Source of the DNA: Chitinophagaceae bacterium UBA1931
Lineage (GTDB): Bacteria; Bacteroidota; Bacteroidia; Chitinophagales; Chitinophagaceae
DNA length: 64,000 nt
Assembly: GCA_002337125.1 (NCBI GenBank)
Contig: DDFJ01000004.1
Span: 1,291,889 to 1,355,888, forward strand
Direction of reading: 5' to 3'
Made by a program: the position numbers and the translations under genes. The notes under the pieces are model-generated. The model was given only the letters and a program-made list of their open reading frames with translations. It did no database searches and had not been told where the DNA came from. Within the stretch, counting starts at the first letter, position 1. Each line of letters opens with the position of its first letter. Positions 44,973 through 54,009 of this stretch are shown here, in pieces.

Positions 44973-45494
44973 ATGGATCCTCGTTATCCCATTGGCAAAT
45001 ACGAACCAGCCCCTTTCAGCAATGAACTGAAAGAAGAGCGTTTAGCTGATATAAAATTCCTTCCGGGTCTTCTTGAAAAAGCAATTGAAAATTTAGATGA
45101 AGCCCAGCTGGATACTCCTTACCGTGAAGGTGGATGGACAGTGAAGCAGGTGGTGCATCATGTTGCCGACAGCCATATGAATGCATTGAGCCGTTTAAAG
45201 TTCACATTAACGGAAGACAATCCTACTATCATGGGATATGATGAGGAAGCCTGGGCAAAAACAATTGATTACACAATTGTTCCCATCAATATTTCATTAA
45301 CCATGATTCACACACTGCATGCAAAAGTGTATGCTCTGTTTGCCAACTTAAGTGATGAAGACTGGAAACGTACCTATGTTCATTCCCATTCAAAAAAACA
45401 ATTTGACTTGTGGTTTTTGCTGGGTATGTATGCATGGCATGGCAAACATCATGTGGCACATATTACAACACTGAGAGAACAGAAAGGATGGTAA
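44973..45494 (+). CDS. DinB-superfamily metal-dependent hydrolase (YfiT/BstA-like)
   Basis: 173 residues with the N-terminal YPIGKYEPAP typical of YfiT-like proteins, and the metal site VVHHVADSH near residue 60 and WHGKHHVAHI near 155. This is the DinB fold with three histidines, related to bacillithiol transferases and putative metal-dependent hydrolases. It sits between two related inverted-repeat elements. A second DinB gene occurs at 14589. Confidence 0.88.
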   Translation: MDPRYPIGKYEPAPFSNELKEERLADIKFLPGLLEKAIENLDEAQLDTPYREGGWTVKQVVHHVADSHMNALSRLKFTLTEDNPTIMGYDEEAWAKTIDYTIVPINISLTMIHTLHAKVYALFANLSDEDWKRTYVHSHSKKQFDLWFLLGMYAWHGKHHVAHITTLREQKGW

Positions 45495-45507
45495 AAAGCC
45501 AATAGCT

Positions 45508-45567
45508 CATGGTTAATAGTTCATAGAAATGCTGCTTTTAACCATAAACAATGAACGATTAACTATG
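45508..45567. repeat. Imperfect inverted repeat related to 44904-44941
   Basis: catggttaatagttcat (45508-45524) and atgaacgattaactatg (45551-45567) pair at 15 of 17 positions around a 26-nt loop. The words 'ggttaat' and 'atgaac' are shared with the element on the other side of the DinB-type gene. Confidence 0.65.
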
Positions 45568-45572
45568 AACAA

Positions 45573-46121
45573 ATGAACTGGAAAACTCTTTCTTCTAAAT
45601 ACTTATTCAAACGCAACTGGCTTACACTTCGTGAAGATGAGTGCGAACGGCCCGATGGTAAAATCATTTCGCCTTATTATGTGTATGAATTTCCTGAATG
45701 GGTGGCTGCACTTGCATTAACGAAAGACAATAAAGTAATTCTTGTAAAACAATACCGCCATGCATTGGGCGAAACATTGCTTGAACTGCCGGGCGGCTGT
45801 GTAGATGACACAGACAAATCATTTGAAGAAGCCATTGCAAGAGAACTGATTGAAGAAACGGGTTACAGGTTTGATAAGATTGAATACCTCTGTAAAACAT
45901 CGGCTAATCCTTCCACCAACAATAATTTACTACGTGCCTACCTTGCAACTGGTGGCGAAAAAATTACTGATCAGAAATTAGATGAAGGAGAAGATATTGA
46001 AGTGCTGCTGTTCAGCATTGATGAAGTAAAGCAGCTGATCCGTGATAACCAGCTGATGCAAAGTATGCATGTGACTGCGTTGCTTTACGGACTAGAAAAA
46101 CTGGGTGAGCTGAAGTATTGA
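45573..46121 (+). CDS. Nudix hydrolase (ADP-ribose pyrophosphatase-like)
   Basis: 182 residues with ADPRase-like layout: an N-terminal beta domain (LREDECERPDGKIIS), VKQYRHALGETLLELPGG, and the Nudix-box core RELIEETGY near residue 92. Upstream of the core the first conserved Glu of the box seems replaced (CVDDTDKSFEEA) with one extra residue to the Gly. The metal-binding Glu cluster is intact, so activity is likely. It hydrolyses nucleoside diphosphates linked to another moiety. Confidence 0.87.
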   Translation: MNWKTLSSKYLFKRNWLTLREDECERPDGKIISPYYVYEFPEWVAALALTKDNKVILVKQYRHALGETLLELPGGCVDDTDKSFEEAIARELIEETGYRFDKIEYLCKTSANPSTNNNLLRAYLATGGEKITDQKLDEGEDIEVLLFSIDEVKQLIRDNQLMQSMHVTALLYGLEKLGELKY

Positions 46122-46174
46122 TCTGTATGATGTAAGAAGTACGATGTAAAAACAACAACTGCTGATTTTTACTT

Positions 46175-47479
46175 TTAACTTTTTAATTTTTCAGCATCAA
46201 CTTCACCAGCTAAAAAAACACTTCCGCAAACTAAGATCAAATCATCGGCAGAAGCATTTTGCAGTGCAATGTTCAATGCATTGTTCACATCGGGATAAGT
46301 TTCACCTTTCAATCCAAACACAGCCGCTTTTTCCTGCAACTGATCTCCAGGCAATGCTCTTGGCAAATGTGCATGTGTGAAATAATAAGTAGCATCTTTT
46401 GGCAGCAGTGATAACACTTTCTCCACTTCTTTATCTTTCACCATGCCGGTAATGATGTGCAGTTTATTGTATGTCGTTTCTGCAAGCTGGGCAACAATTT
46501 GTTTTATTCCATCTTCATTATGACCAACATCAACAATTACAAAAGGATGCTGATGAATGGTTTCCCATCGCCCATGCAGACCATTGATTTTCTTTACTTG
46601 TTTTAATGCTTCACGAATCTGTTGCTCCTCAATGTTCCATCCTCGTTGCTGCAAAAGTTTTATTGCAGTAAGAACAGTTAGAATATTTTTTGTTTGATAA
46701 AGACCGGGCAAATCAAGTTGATAAGAATGCAGAAGCTTTGATTTTATTTCTTCTGCTTCAACCAATAAATAACCATTGCTTTGTTCCTTGCTGATGATGC
46801 TGAATTCATCTGTTGCAAGATGCAGTGAAGCCTGTTGTTCATTTGCTTTGCTTTCAAACACGGGTCTTGTTTCAGCAATCACTTCGCCTACCACTACTGG
46901 AATACCGGGTTTGATGATGCCTGCTTTTTCACCGGCAATTTTTTCCAGTGTATCGCCAAGTAAGTTCATGTGATCCCAGCCAATATTGGTGATAATGCTT
47001 AACTCTGGTGTGATGATATTAGTACTGTCGAGCCGGCCACCCAAACCTACTTCCACCACAGCAACATCTACTTGCTGCTGTGCAAAATAATCAAAGGCCA
47101 TGGCAACTGTAATTTCAAAAAAGGAAGGATGTATCAGATCAATCTGCGGTTGAATACGCTCCGTAAACTCAACTACAAATTCTTCACTGATCATTTCGCC
47201 ATTTACTTTTATGCGTTCACGGAAATCATGCAAATGCGGTGAAGTATATAAACCTGTTTTATAACCTGCAGTTTGCAACACTGCTGCCAGCATATGACTC
47301 ACCGATCCTTTACCATTTGTGCCGGCAACATGAATGGTTTTAAACTTATGATGCGGATTGTTCAGCACTTCGCATAGCTCAATGGTATTGTGCAGGTCTT
47401 TTTTAATTGCAGCAGCACCAATTCTGCTGAACATGGGAAGACGGGTAAATAAATAGTCAACTGTTTCCTTATAATTCAT
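46175..47479 (-). CDS. folC: Bifunctional folylpolyglutamate/dihydrofolate synthase
   Basis: 434 residues from the ATG at 47479; a GTG three bases upstream is also possible. Mur-ligase fold: P-loop HVAGTNGKGSVSHML near residue 50, YTSPHLHDFRERI near 79, EVGLGGRLDSTN near 143, GWDHMNLLG near 170 and a C-terminal domain with DVGHNEDGIKQIV. It adds glutamate to (dihydro)folates. Alone on this strand; a perfect -7 box sits 7 nt before the ATG. Confidence 0.94.
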   Translation of the reverse strand: MNYKETVDYLFTRLPMFSRIGAAAIKKDLHNTIELCEVLNNPHHKFKTIHVAGTNGKGSVSHMLAAVLQTAGYKTGLYTSPHLHDFRERIKVNGEMISEEFVVEFTERIQPQIDLIHPSFFEITVAMAFDYFAQQQVDVAVVEVGLGGRLDSTNIITPELSIITNIGWDHMNLLGDTLEKIAGEKAGIIKPGIPVVVGEVIAETRPVFESKANEQQASLHLATDEFSIISKEQSNGYLLVEAEEIKSKLLHSYQLDLPGLYQTKNILTVLTAIKLLQQRGWNIEEQQIREALKQVKKINGLHGRWETIHQHPFVIVDVGHNEDGIKQIVAQLAETTYNKLHIITGMVKDKEVEKVLSLLPKDATYYFTHAHLPRALPGDQLQEKAAVFGLKGETYPDVNNALNIALQNASADDLILVCGSVFLAGEVDAEKLKS

Positions 47480-47486
47480 CACCGGT

Positions 47487-47494
47487 CAAAGATA
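47487..47494 (-). promoter_or_regulatory. -7 element of folC
   Basis: TATCTTTG on the minus strand, a perfect TAnnTTTG match, 7 nt before the folC ATG at 47479 (4 nt before the alternative GTG). No -33 TTTG recognised. Confidence 0.45.
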
Positions 47495-47829
47495 ATTGTC
47501 TGAACTATGATTTGGGGAGATTGTTGGGATTATTAAGATGAGAAAACAAGAAGATTTTTTTAAACACATAAAATACTTTGCCGGGAAGTCGGAAAGAAAA
47601 GAAGAAGAAAAACAATTACATCTTTCCCGCCTTATCGTCTTACCGGCTGTTTACTATTCAAAGAAAATGAATCATCTGTTGAATCATTTCAATCCACCCA
47701 AATCATGGTTCTGACATTGCTGCTATAAAACCCAAACGCACAAGTGAGTGACACAACAGGCGATGCCACAAAGCTCCACTGCCGGCAACCTTATTTTCCT
47801 TCCTTTTTGCGAAGCAAAAGTCTATTTAT

Positions 47830-47857
47830 CGGTCAGGTCGCTGTAGCGTCCCGACCG
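47830..47857. repeat. GC-rich imperfect palindrome
   Basis: Arms cggtcaggtcgct and agcgtcccgaccg pair at 11 of 13 positions around GT. It is distinctly GC-rich in an AT-rich gap and lies 60 bp upstream of the ferredoxin operon's -7 box. Confidence 0.6.
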
Positions 47858-47917
47858 GAATGACAACTATCAGTTTTTTGAATGATTAAGTGAATGATTA
47901 CAAAAACTAAAACTTGT

Positions 47918-47925
47918 TAGTTTTG
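47918..47925 (+). promoter_or_regulatory. -7 element of the ferredoxin oxidoreductase operon
   Basis: TAGTTTTG is a perfect TAnnTTTG match 29 nt before the ATG at 47955. No matching -33 box at the usual spacing. Confidence 0.4.
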
Positions 47926-47954
47926 CTCTACTTCCTAACGATAAACTTGCCACA

Positions 47955-48296
47955 ATGGAAGATAAAAACACATCTGTTCCAGCGGCTGTAAAACAGCGCA
48001 AAGTAAAAGGTAAGGTTGTGATTGATATTCAGCGTTGCAAAGGCTGTGAGCTTTGTACCGATGCATGTAAAGAACATGCGCTTTCACTATCCTCCACCAT
48101 CAACAACAAAGGTTACCGCTACATTATTGCCAACAACGATTTGTGCACCGGTTGTGTAAACTGTGCATTGGTTTGTCCCGATGCAGTGATAACGGTATAC
48201 CGCACCAAACCGCAAAAGAAACCTGTTGAGCTGAAAGGTGAAGAGGTAAAGCAGATTATCAAAGACGCTTTTTCAACAGAGTTACGCAGTTCATAA
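47955..48296 (+). CDS. 2-oxoacid:ferredoxin oxidoreductase, ferredoxin (delta) subunit
   Basis: 113 residues with two 4Fe-4S cluster motifs: CKGCELCTDAC near residue 30 and CTGCVNCALVC near 60. In four-subunit KorDABC/VorDABC enzymes this small subunit passes electrons from the thiamine-diphosphate site to external ferredoxin. It is the first gene of an operon of four consecutive genes on the plus strand (gaps 19, overlap 11, 11 bp). Confidence 0.88.
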   Translation: MEDKNTSVPAAVKQRKVKGKVVIDIQRCKGCELCTDACKEHALSLSSTINNKGYRYIIANNDLCTGCVNCALVCPDAVITVYRTKPQKKPVELKGEEVKQIIKDAFSTELRSS

Positions 48297-48315
48297 TTCA
48301 ATTATCATTTACAAA

Positions 48316-49386
48316 ATGAACATAGAAACAAAATTGATGAAGGGAAACGAAGCGCTTGCAGAAGCGGCCATACAAGCCGGTTGCGATGCGTATTTTGGTT
48401 ATCCCATTACACCTCAATCGGAAGTGCTGGAATACCTTGCACGTGAAATGCCAAAGCACAACCGTGTTTGCCTGCAGGCCGAAAGTGAAGTTGCATCCAT
48501 TAACATGGTGTATGGTGCAGCAGGTGCGGGCTTCAGGGTTATGACAACTTCTTCATCACCTGGTTTCAGTTTAATGCAGGAAGGTGTATCGTACATTGCT
48601 GGTGCTGAACTTCCATGTTTGCTGGTGAATGTAAACAGGGCTGGTCCCGGACTTGGAACAATACAACCCGGACAAGGCGATTATTTCCAGGCAGTAAAAG
48701 GTGGTGGCCATGGCGATTATAAACTGATTGTACTTGCACCATCATCGGTACAGGAAATGGCCGATTTTGTTTTTCTTGGATTTGATCTTGCAGAAAAATA
48801 CCGCAATCCTGTTTTGCTGTTATCAGATGGTGCAATTGGACAAATGATGGAGAAAGTAACCTTTGGTCATCATGAAGTGAAAGTTTCAGAAAAACCTTGG
48901 GCAACAACTGGTAAACCGGCAACAAGACAACGCAATTATATTACATCGCTACACATAAAACCTGAAGAGATGGAAAAACATAATTTTCATCTCGAAGAAA
49001 AATATAACAGCATCCGCAAAAATGAAGTGCGGTATGAAGAAATGAATACAGAAGATGCTGAATATATTTTTGTGGCTTATGGCTTAAGTGCAAGAATCTG
49101 TACAAAAGCAATGGATCTCTGCCGCAAACAAGGTTTGAAAGTTGGATTGTTCCGCCCCATTACATTGTTCCCCTTCCCTTACGATGCATTAAACAAACTG
49201 GCTGATAAAGCAACCATGATGATGACGATGGAACTCAATGCAGGACAAATGGTGGAAGATGTAAAACTTGCAGTTAATGGAAAAATTCCGGTTGATTTTT
49301 ACGGACGCATGGGTGGTATGATTCCAACACCTGAAGAAATAGTACATCATTTTGAAAACGTAATTCATCCAACATATGCAAACTGA
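48316..49386 (+). CDS. 2-oxoacid:ferredoxin oxidoreductase, alpha subunit (VorB/KorA-like)
   Basis: 356 residues with the pyrimidine-binding domain start (KLMKGNEALAEAAIQAGCDAYFGYPITPQSE) and NRAGPGLGTIQPGQGDYFQ near residue 110. The C-terminal part (KVGLFRPITLFPFP) is typical of VorB-like alpha subunits. Together with the beta subunit it binds thiamine diphosphate and oxidatively decarboxylates a 2-oxoacid to its acyl-CoA. Sequence alone does not settle branched-chain 2-oxoacids versus 2-oxoglutarate. Confidence 0.9.
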   Translation: MNIETKLMKGNEALAEAAIQAGCDAYFGYPITPQSEVLEYLAREMPKHNRVCLQAESEVASINMVYGAAGAGFRVMTTSSSPGFSLMQEGVSYIAGAELPCLLVNVNRAGPGLGTIQPGQGDYFQAVKGGGHGDYKLIVLAPSSVQEMADFVFLGFDLAEKYRNPVLLLSDGAIGQMMEKVTFGHHEVKVSEKPWATTGKPATRQRNYITSLHIKPEEMEKHNFHLEEKYNSIRKNEVRYEEMNTEDAEYIFVAYGLSARICTKAMDLCRKQGLKVGLFRPITLFPFPYDALNKLADKATMMMTMELNAGQMVEDVKLAVNGKIPVDFYGRMGGMIPTPEEIVHHFENVIHPTYAN

Positions 49387-50206
49387 AGAAATGATACTAC
49401 CCGAAACAAAAGTGACTGAACTGCCTGAGGCATGCAGCCACGAAGACGAATATGAACTGGTGTATCAACGTCCTTCAACAATGGTTGATACAACCATGCA
49501 CTATTGCCCGGGATGTGCCCACAGCCTGGTACATAAACTGATTATGGAAGTGGTGCAGGAAATGGATATACAGGAAAAAACCATTGGTATTGCGCCTGTA
49601 GGTTGTTCGGTATTTGCTTATGATTATATGGATATTGATATGCAGGAAGCAGCACATGGCAGAGCCGCTGCCGTTGCAACTGCTGTAAAACGTTTAATGC
49701 CGCAGCATTATGTGTTTACTTACCAGGGCGATGGTGATCTGGCAGCGATTGGTATTGCAGAAACCATTCATGCAGTAAACCGTGGTGAAAATATTCTGAT
49801 TGTGTTCATGAACAACGCTGTGTATGGAATGACGAGTGGGCAAATGGCGCCTACCACACTAACGGGCATGAAAACAACCACAAGTCCGGATGGAAGACAG
49901 AATGAAATGTATGGTGCTCCAATGAAAATTGCTGAACTGATGGCACAACTGCCCGGCGCTTATTTTGTAACAAGACAGGCAGTGAATAATGCAGGTGCAG
50001 TTCGTCATACAAAGAAAGCATTGCTGAATGCATTCAAATACCAGCAGCAGCATAAGGGAACATGCTTTGTGGAAATACTGGCTAACTGTCCATCAAACTG
50101 GAAAATGACGCCGCTTGAAACATCGCATTTTATTGATGATGAAATGAGTCATGCTTTCCCGTTAGGTGATATTAAAGTGCCTAAAGGCGATTTGAAAATT
50201 TTTTAA
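49376..50206 (+). CDS. 2-oxoacid:ferredoxin oxidoreductase, beta subunit (TPP-binding)
   Basis: 276 residues with the start HYCPGCAHSLVHKL near residue 41 and the thiamine-diphosphate motif GDGDLAAIGIAETIHA... NNAVYGMTSGQ (GDG-x~25-NN) near 120. Its ATG overlaps the end of the alpha gene by 11 bp; a second ATG at 49391 is possible. It holds the cofactor and, with the alpha subunit, decarboxylates 2-oxoacids. Confidence 0.9.
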   Translation: MQTEEMILPETKVTELPEACSHEDEYELVYQRPSTMVDTTMHYCPGCAHSLVHKLIMEVVQEMDIQEKTIGIAPVGCSVFAYDYMDIDMQEAAHGRAAAVATAVKRLMPQHYVFTYQGDGDLAAIGIAETIHAVNRGENILIVFMNNAVYGMTSGQMAPTTLTGMKTTTSPDGRQNEMYGAPMKIAELMAQLPGAYFVTRQAVNNAGAVRHTKKALLNAFKYQQQHKGTCFVEILANCPSNWKMTPLETSHFIDDEMSHAFPLGDIKVPKGDLKIF

Positions 50207-50217
50207 ACAAGTAAACA

Positions 50218-50778
50218 ATGCTTGAAGAAATTATTATTGCAGGTTTTGGCGGACAAGGTGTTCTTTCCATGGGAATGACACTTGCTTATGCAGGCATGGT
50301 GGAAGATAAAGAAATTTCATGGATGCCATCATACGGTCCTGAAATGCGTGGAGGTACAGCGAACTGTATTACGATATTAAGCGATGAAAAAATAAGCTCC
50401 CCCATTATTGCTGCGTTTGATACAGCGATTATTCTTAACCAGCCTTCCATGGAAAAATTTGCAGGCAAAGTAAAACCGGGTGGTGTGTTGCTGTTCGATT
50501 CCTCAACGATTATACATGCAGTTGAACGTACAGATATTGACATTATCGGTATTCCTGCAACTACTGAAGCAATTGCCATGAAGAACCCACGTATTATGAA
50601 TATGATTATACTGGGTGCTTATCTTCACCTGAAACCAATTGTTGCCCTGGATGATATCATGAAAGCACTGGAAAAAGTATTGCCTGAAAAATATCATCAC
50701 CTGCTTCCGTTAAACAGGCAGGCAATGGAAAGAGGAGCTGCACTGGTTCAGGAACATCACCAGCTTGTTGCAGGCTGA
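50218..50778 (+). CDS. 2-oxoacid:ferredoxin oxidoreductase, gamma subunit
   Basis: 186 residues with the start EIIIAGFGGQGVLSMGMTLAYAGM and the conserved PSYGPEMRGGTANCI near residue 37, as in KorC/VorC gamma subunits that bind coenzyme A. It ends the four-gene operon. A long hairpin follows. Confidence 0.9.
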   Translation: MLEEIIIAGFGGQGVLSMGMTLAYAGMVEDKEISWMPSYGPEMRGGTANCITILSDEKISSPIIAAFDTAIILNQPSMEKFAGKVKPGGVLLFDSSTIIHAVERTDIDIIGIPATTEAIAMKNPRIMNMIILGAYLHLKPIVALDDIMKALEKVLPEKYHHLLPLNRQAMERGAALVQEHHQLVAG

Positions 50779-50810
50779 TTGAACATTCAAACCAAAATCT
50801 ATATATATAA

Positions 50811-50862
50811 AAGCACAAAGTAAAAGAGTGAATACTCTTTCTGCTTTGTGCTTATTTTTTTC
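50811..50862 (+). terminator. Terminator of the ferredoxin oxidoreductase operon
   Basis: aagcacaaag and ctttgtgctt pair as an outer stem, with an inner aaagagt/actcttt stem, followed by a T-rich run. Confidence 0.7.
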
Positions 50863-50899
50863 ACTTTCTACCTCTTTGTCTTTTACCTTATGCCTTTTT

Positions 50900-52441
50900 T
50901 TACAACGGAATATTTCCATGCTTCTTTCTCGGACGCTTGGCCACTTTATTCTCCAGCATGGCAAATGCCTTGATGAGTTTTTTTCTTGTTTCCTTTGGTT
51001 CAATTACTTCATCAATAAATCCACGTTCAGCTGCAGTGTATGGATTCGCAAATAACTCAGCATATTCTTTTTCCTTCTCGGCAAGTTTTGCAGCAGGATC
51101 TTCTGCTTCTGAAATTTCTTTCTTGAAAATAATTTCACTTGCACCCTTTGCGCCCATCACAGCAATTTCTGCTGTAGGCCAGGCATAGTTCATATCAGCT
51201 CCTATATGTTTGGAGTTCATTACATCATATGCACCGCCGTATGCTTTGCGTGTAATCACTGTTACTCTCGGCACAGTTGCTTCGCTTAATGCATACAACA
51301 GTTTTGCGCCGTTGCTGATAATACCATGCCATTCCTGGTCGGTACCGGGCAAAAAGCCGGGCACATCAACCAGCACCAGCAAAGGAATATTAAAGCAATC
51401 GCAGAAACGTGTAAACCTTGCACCTTTCTTTGAACTTTCAATATCCAGCACTCCTGCAAGACTCATTGGTTGATTTGCAACGATACCAATACTTCTTCCT
51501 GCAAGTCTTGCAAAACCAACCACGATGTTATCAGCATAATATTTATGAATTTCAAAAAATGAATGTTCATCACAAATGCCATTGATCACATCACGCATAT
51601 CATAAGGCACCATTGCACTTTCAGGAATAATTTTTTCGAGACCTTCCCTTGTTTCATCAGCACATGTGTACGGAAGTTTCTGCAGCACATCTTCACAATT
51701 CTGCGGCATATAGCTCAGCAGTTTTTTTACCTGCATGATACAGTCAACATCATTCACAGCTGTTAAATGTGTAACACCTGATTTTGTTGAATGTGTTGAT
51801 GCGCCTCCCAGTTCTTCGGAAGTGACTTCTTCATTGGTAACTGTTTTCACAACGTTCGGCCCTGTTACAAACATGTAGCTTGTTCCTTCAACCATGATGG
51901 TAAAATCAGTCATTGCAGGTGAATACACTGCACCACCAGCACATGGTCCCATGATAGCAGATATCTGAGGTATCACTCCCGATGATTGAACGTTGCGGTA
52001 AAAAATATCAGCATAACCACCCAACGACCGGACACCTTCCTGTATTCTTGCTCCACCTGAATCGTTTAATCCAATCATCGGTGCACCTGTCTTCATGGCC
52101 ATATCCATAATGCGGCAAATTTTTTCAGCATGTGTTTCTGAAAGTGCTCCGCCAAAAACAGTAAAGTCCTGTGCAAACACATACACCAATCGTCCGTTCA
52201 CAGTTCCATAACCTGTAACAACACCATCGCCATAAAACTGCTGATCTTCCATTCCAAAATCTTTGGTACGGTGTGTAACCAATGCGCCTATTTCTTCAAA
52301 CGAACCAGGGTCCATCAGCAATTCAATACGTTCCCTTGCAGTAAGCTTTCCTTTCTTATGCTGCGCTTCAATTCTTTTTTTACCACCACCTAACTTTCCT
52401 TCTTCAATCTTTTGATTTAATATTTCAAGTTTTGATTTCAT
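50900..52441 (-). CDS. Acyl-CoA carboxylase carboxyltransferase (propionyl-CoA carboxylase beta-like)
   Basis: 513 residues. Full-length crotonase-fold carboxyltransferase: LTARERIELLMDPGSFEEIG near residue 31, GGARIQEGV near 129, MGPCAGGAVYSPAMTDF near 165, and a C-terminal half with DVPGFLPGTDQEWHGII and AYGGAYDVM. It transfers the carboxyl from biotin to acyl-CoA; propionyl- or methylcrotonyl-CoA are typical substrates. It ends the three-gene operon (BCCP, biotin carboxylase, carboxyltransferase) and converges with the ferredoxin oxidoreductase operon. Confidence 0.92.
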   Translation of the reverse strand: MKSKLEILNQKIEEGKLGGGKKRIEAQHKKGKLTARERIELLMDPGSFEEIGALVTHRTKDFGMEDQQFYGDGVVTGYGTVNGRLVYVFAQDFTVFGGALSETHAEKICRIMDMAMKTGAPMIGLNDSGGARIQEGVRSLGGYADIFYRNVQSSGVIPQISAIMGPCAGGAVYSPAMTDFTIMVEGTSYMFVTGPNVVKTVTNEEVTSEELGGASTHSTKSGVTHLTAVNDVDCIMQVKKLLSYMPQNCEDVLQKLPYTCADETREGLEKIIPESAMVPYDMRDVINGICDEHSFFEIHKYYADNIVVGFARLAGRSIGIVANQPMSLAGVLDIESSKKGARFTRFCDCFNIPLLVLVDVPGFLPGTDQEWHGIISNGAKLLYALSEATVPRVTVITRKAYGGAYDVMNSKHIGADMNYAWPTAEIAVMGAKGASEIIFKKEISEAEDPAAKLAEKEKEYAELFANPYTAAERGFIDEVIEPKETRKKLIKAFAMLENKVAKRPRKKHGNIPL

Positions 52442-52494
52442 AAAATTGTTTTGATCATTTTATTCTTCAATTCGCAACTATCATTTTTCAATTA

Positions 52495-53970
52495 TTAATG
52501 TGCAAGTCTCCGTTTCCAGCTGGTTGATTTGTTTTCAACAGGTGTCAGCATTTTTTGTTTTTCCATCCAGCAACGCAATGCAACCAGTGCTGCCACTTCA
52601 GCATTGGCTCTTTCTTTTTCTTTTATTTTTTCAGGTGTGTAATAATTTTTTACAAAGTGCGTATCAAACTTGCCGGAGAAAAATGCATCGTGTTCAAAAA
52701 CAAATGTGCCAAACGGAAGCGTGGTGGTTACACCTTCAATCTTGTAATCCTTAATCGCCTGCAGCATTTTCTGAATCGCTTCGGTTCTTGTTTTACCATG
52801 AACAACGAGTTTTGAAATCATGGGATCGTAGTAAATGGGAATCGTCATTCCTTCTTCGTAACCATCATCCACTCTCACTCCTTCTCCTGATGGACGTTCA
52901 TAACGTAGCAATGTGCCGATTGATGGCATGAAATTATTAAACGGATCTTCAGCATATACACGCAGTTCAATGGCATGACCATTCAGTACAAGATCTTCCT
53001 GTTTAATTGTAAGCTCTTCTCCTCTTGCAATTTTAATTTGAATTTCCACCAGGTCAAGACCGGTAATCATTTCTGAAACCGGATGCTCCACCTGCAGCCT
53101 TGTATTCATCTCAAGAAAATAAAAGTTGAGTTTATCGTCCATTAAAAACTCAACTGTTCCGAGACTGCAATAGTTACAGGACTTTGCAACAAGCACAGCA
53201 GCTTCACCAATTTTTTCACGAAGCTCAGGAGTAATAATAGCTGATGGCGTTTCTTCCACCACTTTCTGATGACGGCGCTGAATACTGCACTCCCGTTCAA
53301 AACCATGAATCACATTTCCAAACTTATCAGCAATCACCTGCACTTCAATATGCCTTGGTGAAGTCACATATTTTTCGATGAACACAGAACCATCGCCAAA
53401 AGAAGAAGTTGCTTCACTGATTGCCCGTTCCATCTGCTCCTGCATATCTTCTGCTTTCTCAACAATACGCATGCCTTTACCTCCACCACCAGCAGATGCT
53501 TTGATTAAAACAGGATAACCAATTTCATTGGCAATTTTTTTTGCCAGCTCCACATCATCAATGGCATGATCAACACCGGGCACCATTGGAATATTATACT
53601 TCTTCACACTTTCTTTTGCTGCAAGTTTTGATCCCATGATACGCATAGCATCAGGACCGGGGCCAATGAATGTAATTCCTGCATCCTGAACTTTTTGTGC
53701 GAAATCTGCATTTTCACTAAGGAAACCATAGCCGGGATGAATAGCATCTACGTTTAGTTCTTTACATGCTGCAATAATTTTATCTGCATTGAGATAAGAT
53801 TGATTGGAAGGTGCAGGCCCGAGAAAAACAGCTTCATCTGCAAACAACACATGTGGTGCGTAACGATCGGCTTCAGAATATACTGCAACAGATTGTAATC
53901 CCATTTTACGGATGGTACGCATAATCCGCATTGCAATTTCACCACGGTTGGCGACTAATATTTTTTTCAT
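52495..53970 (-). CDS. accC: Biotin carboxylase subunit of acyl-CoA carboxylase
   Basis: 491 residues of the ATP-grasp fold: MKKILVANRGEIAMRIMRT, HPGYGFLSENADFA near residue 79, SAGGGGKGMR near 159, FERECSIQRRHQK near 229 and FLEMNTRLQVEHPVSEMI near 288. It carboxylates biotin on the carrier using ATP and bicarbonate. It lies 53 bp upstream of the carboxyltransferase gene. The gene symbol is by family; the complex is more likely a propionyl-CoA or similar carboxylase than the fatty-acid acetyl-CoA carboxylase. Confidence 0.9.
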   Translation of the reverse strand: MKKILVANRGEIAMRIMRTIRKMGLQSVAVYSEADRYAPHVLFADEAVFLGPAPSNQSYLNADKIIAACKELNVDAIHPGYGFLSENADFAQKVQDAGITFIGPGPDAMRIMGSKLAAKESVKKYNIPMVPGVDHAIDDVELAKKIANEIGYPVLIKASAGGGGKGMRIVEKAEDMQEQMERAISEATSSFGDGSVFIEKYVTSPRHIEVQVIADKFGNVIHGFERECSIQRRHQKVVEETPSAIITPELREKIGEAAVLVAKSCNYCSLGTVEFLMDDKLNFYFLEMNTRLQVEHPVSEMITGLDLVEIQIKIARGEELTIKQEDLVLNGHAIELRVYAEDPFNNFMPSIGTLLRYERPSGEGVRVDDGYEEGMTIPIYYDPMISKLVVHGKTRTEAIQKMLQAIKDYKIEGVTTTLPFGTFVFEHDAFFSGKFDTHFVKNYYTPEKIKEKERANAEVAALVALRCWMEKQKMLTPVENKSTSWKRRLAH

Positions 53971-54009
53971 CTGTATATTTTTAGCTTTTATTTTGGCCAG
54001 ATGTTATTC

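Larger units (their letters stand above)
47480..47954. other. Intergenic region with short ORF and palindrome
   Basis: About 470 bp between divergent folC and the ferredoxin gene. Contents: the folC -7 box (47487-47494), a 58-codon plus-strand ORF at 47538-47714 (Lys/Glu-rich start, no known family), a GC-rich palindrome at 47830-47857 and a -7 box for the ferredoxin operon at 47918-47925. No further gene is recognised. Confidence 0.5.

Noticed and set aside
46122..46174. Short tandem-like text (gatgtaagaagtacgatgtaa) between the Nudix gene and folC
   Set aside because: Too short and degenerate to call a repeat element without seeing the rest of the genome.
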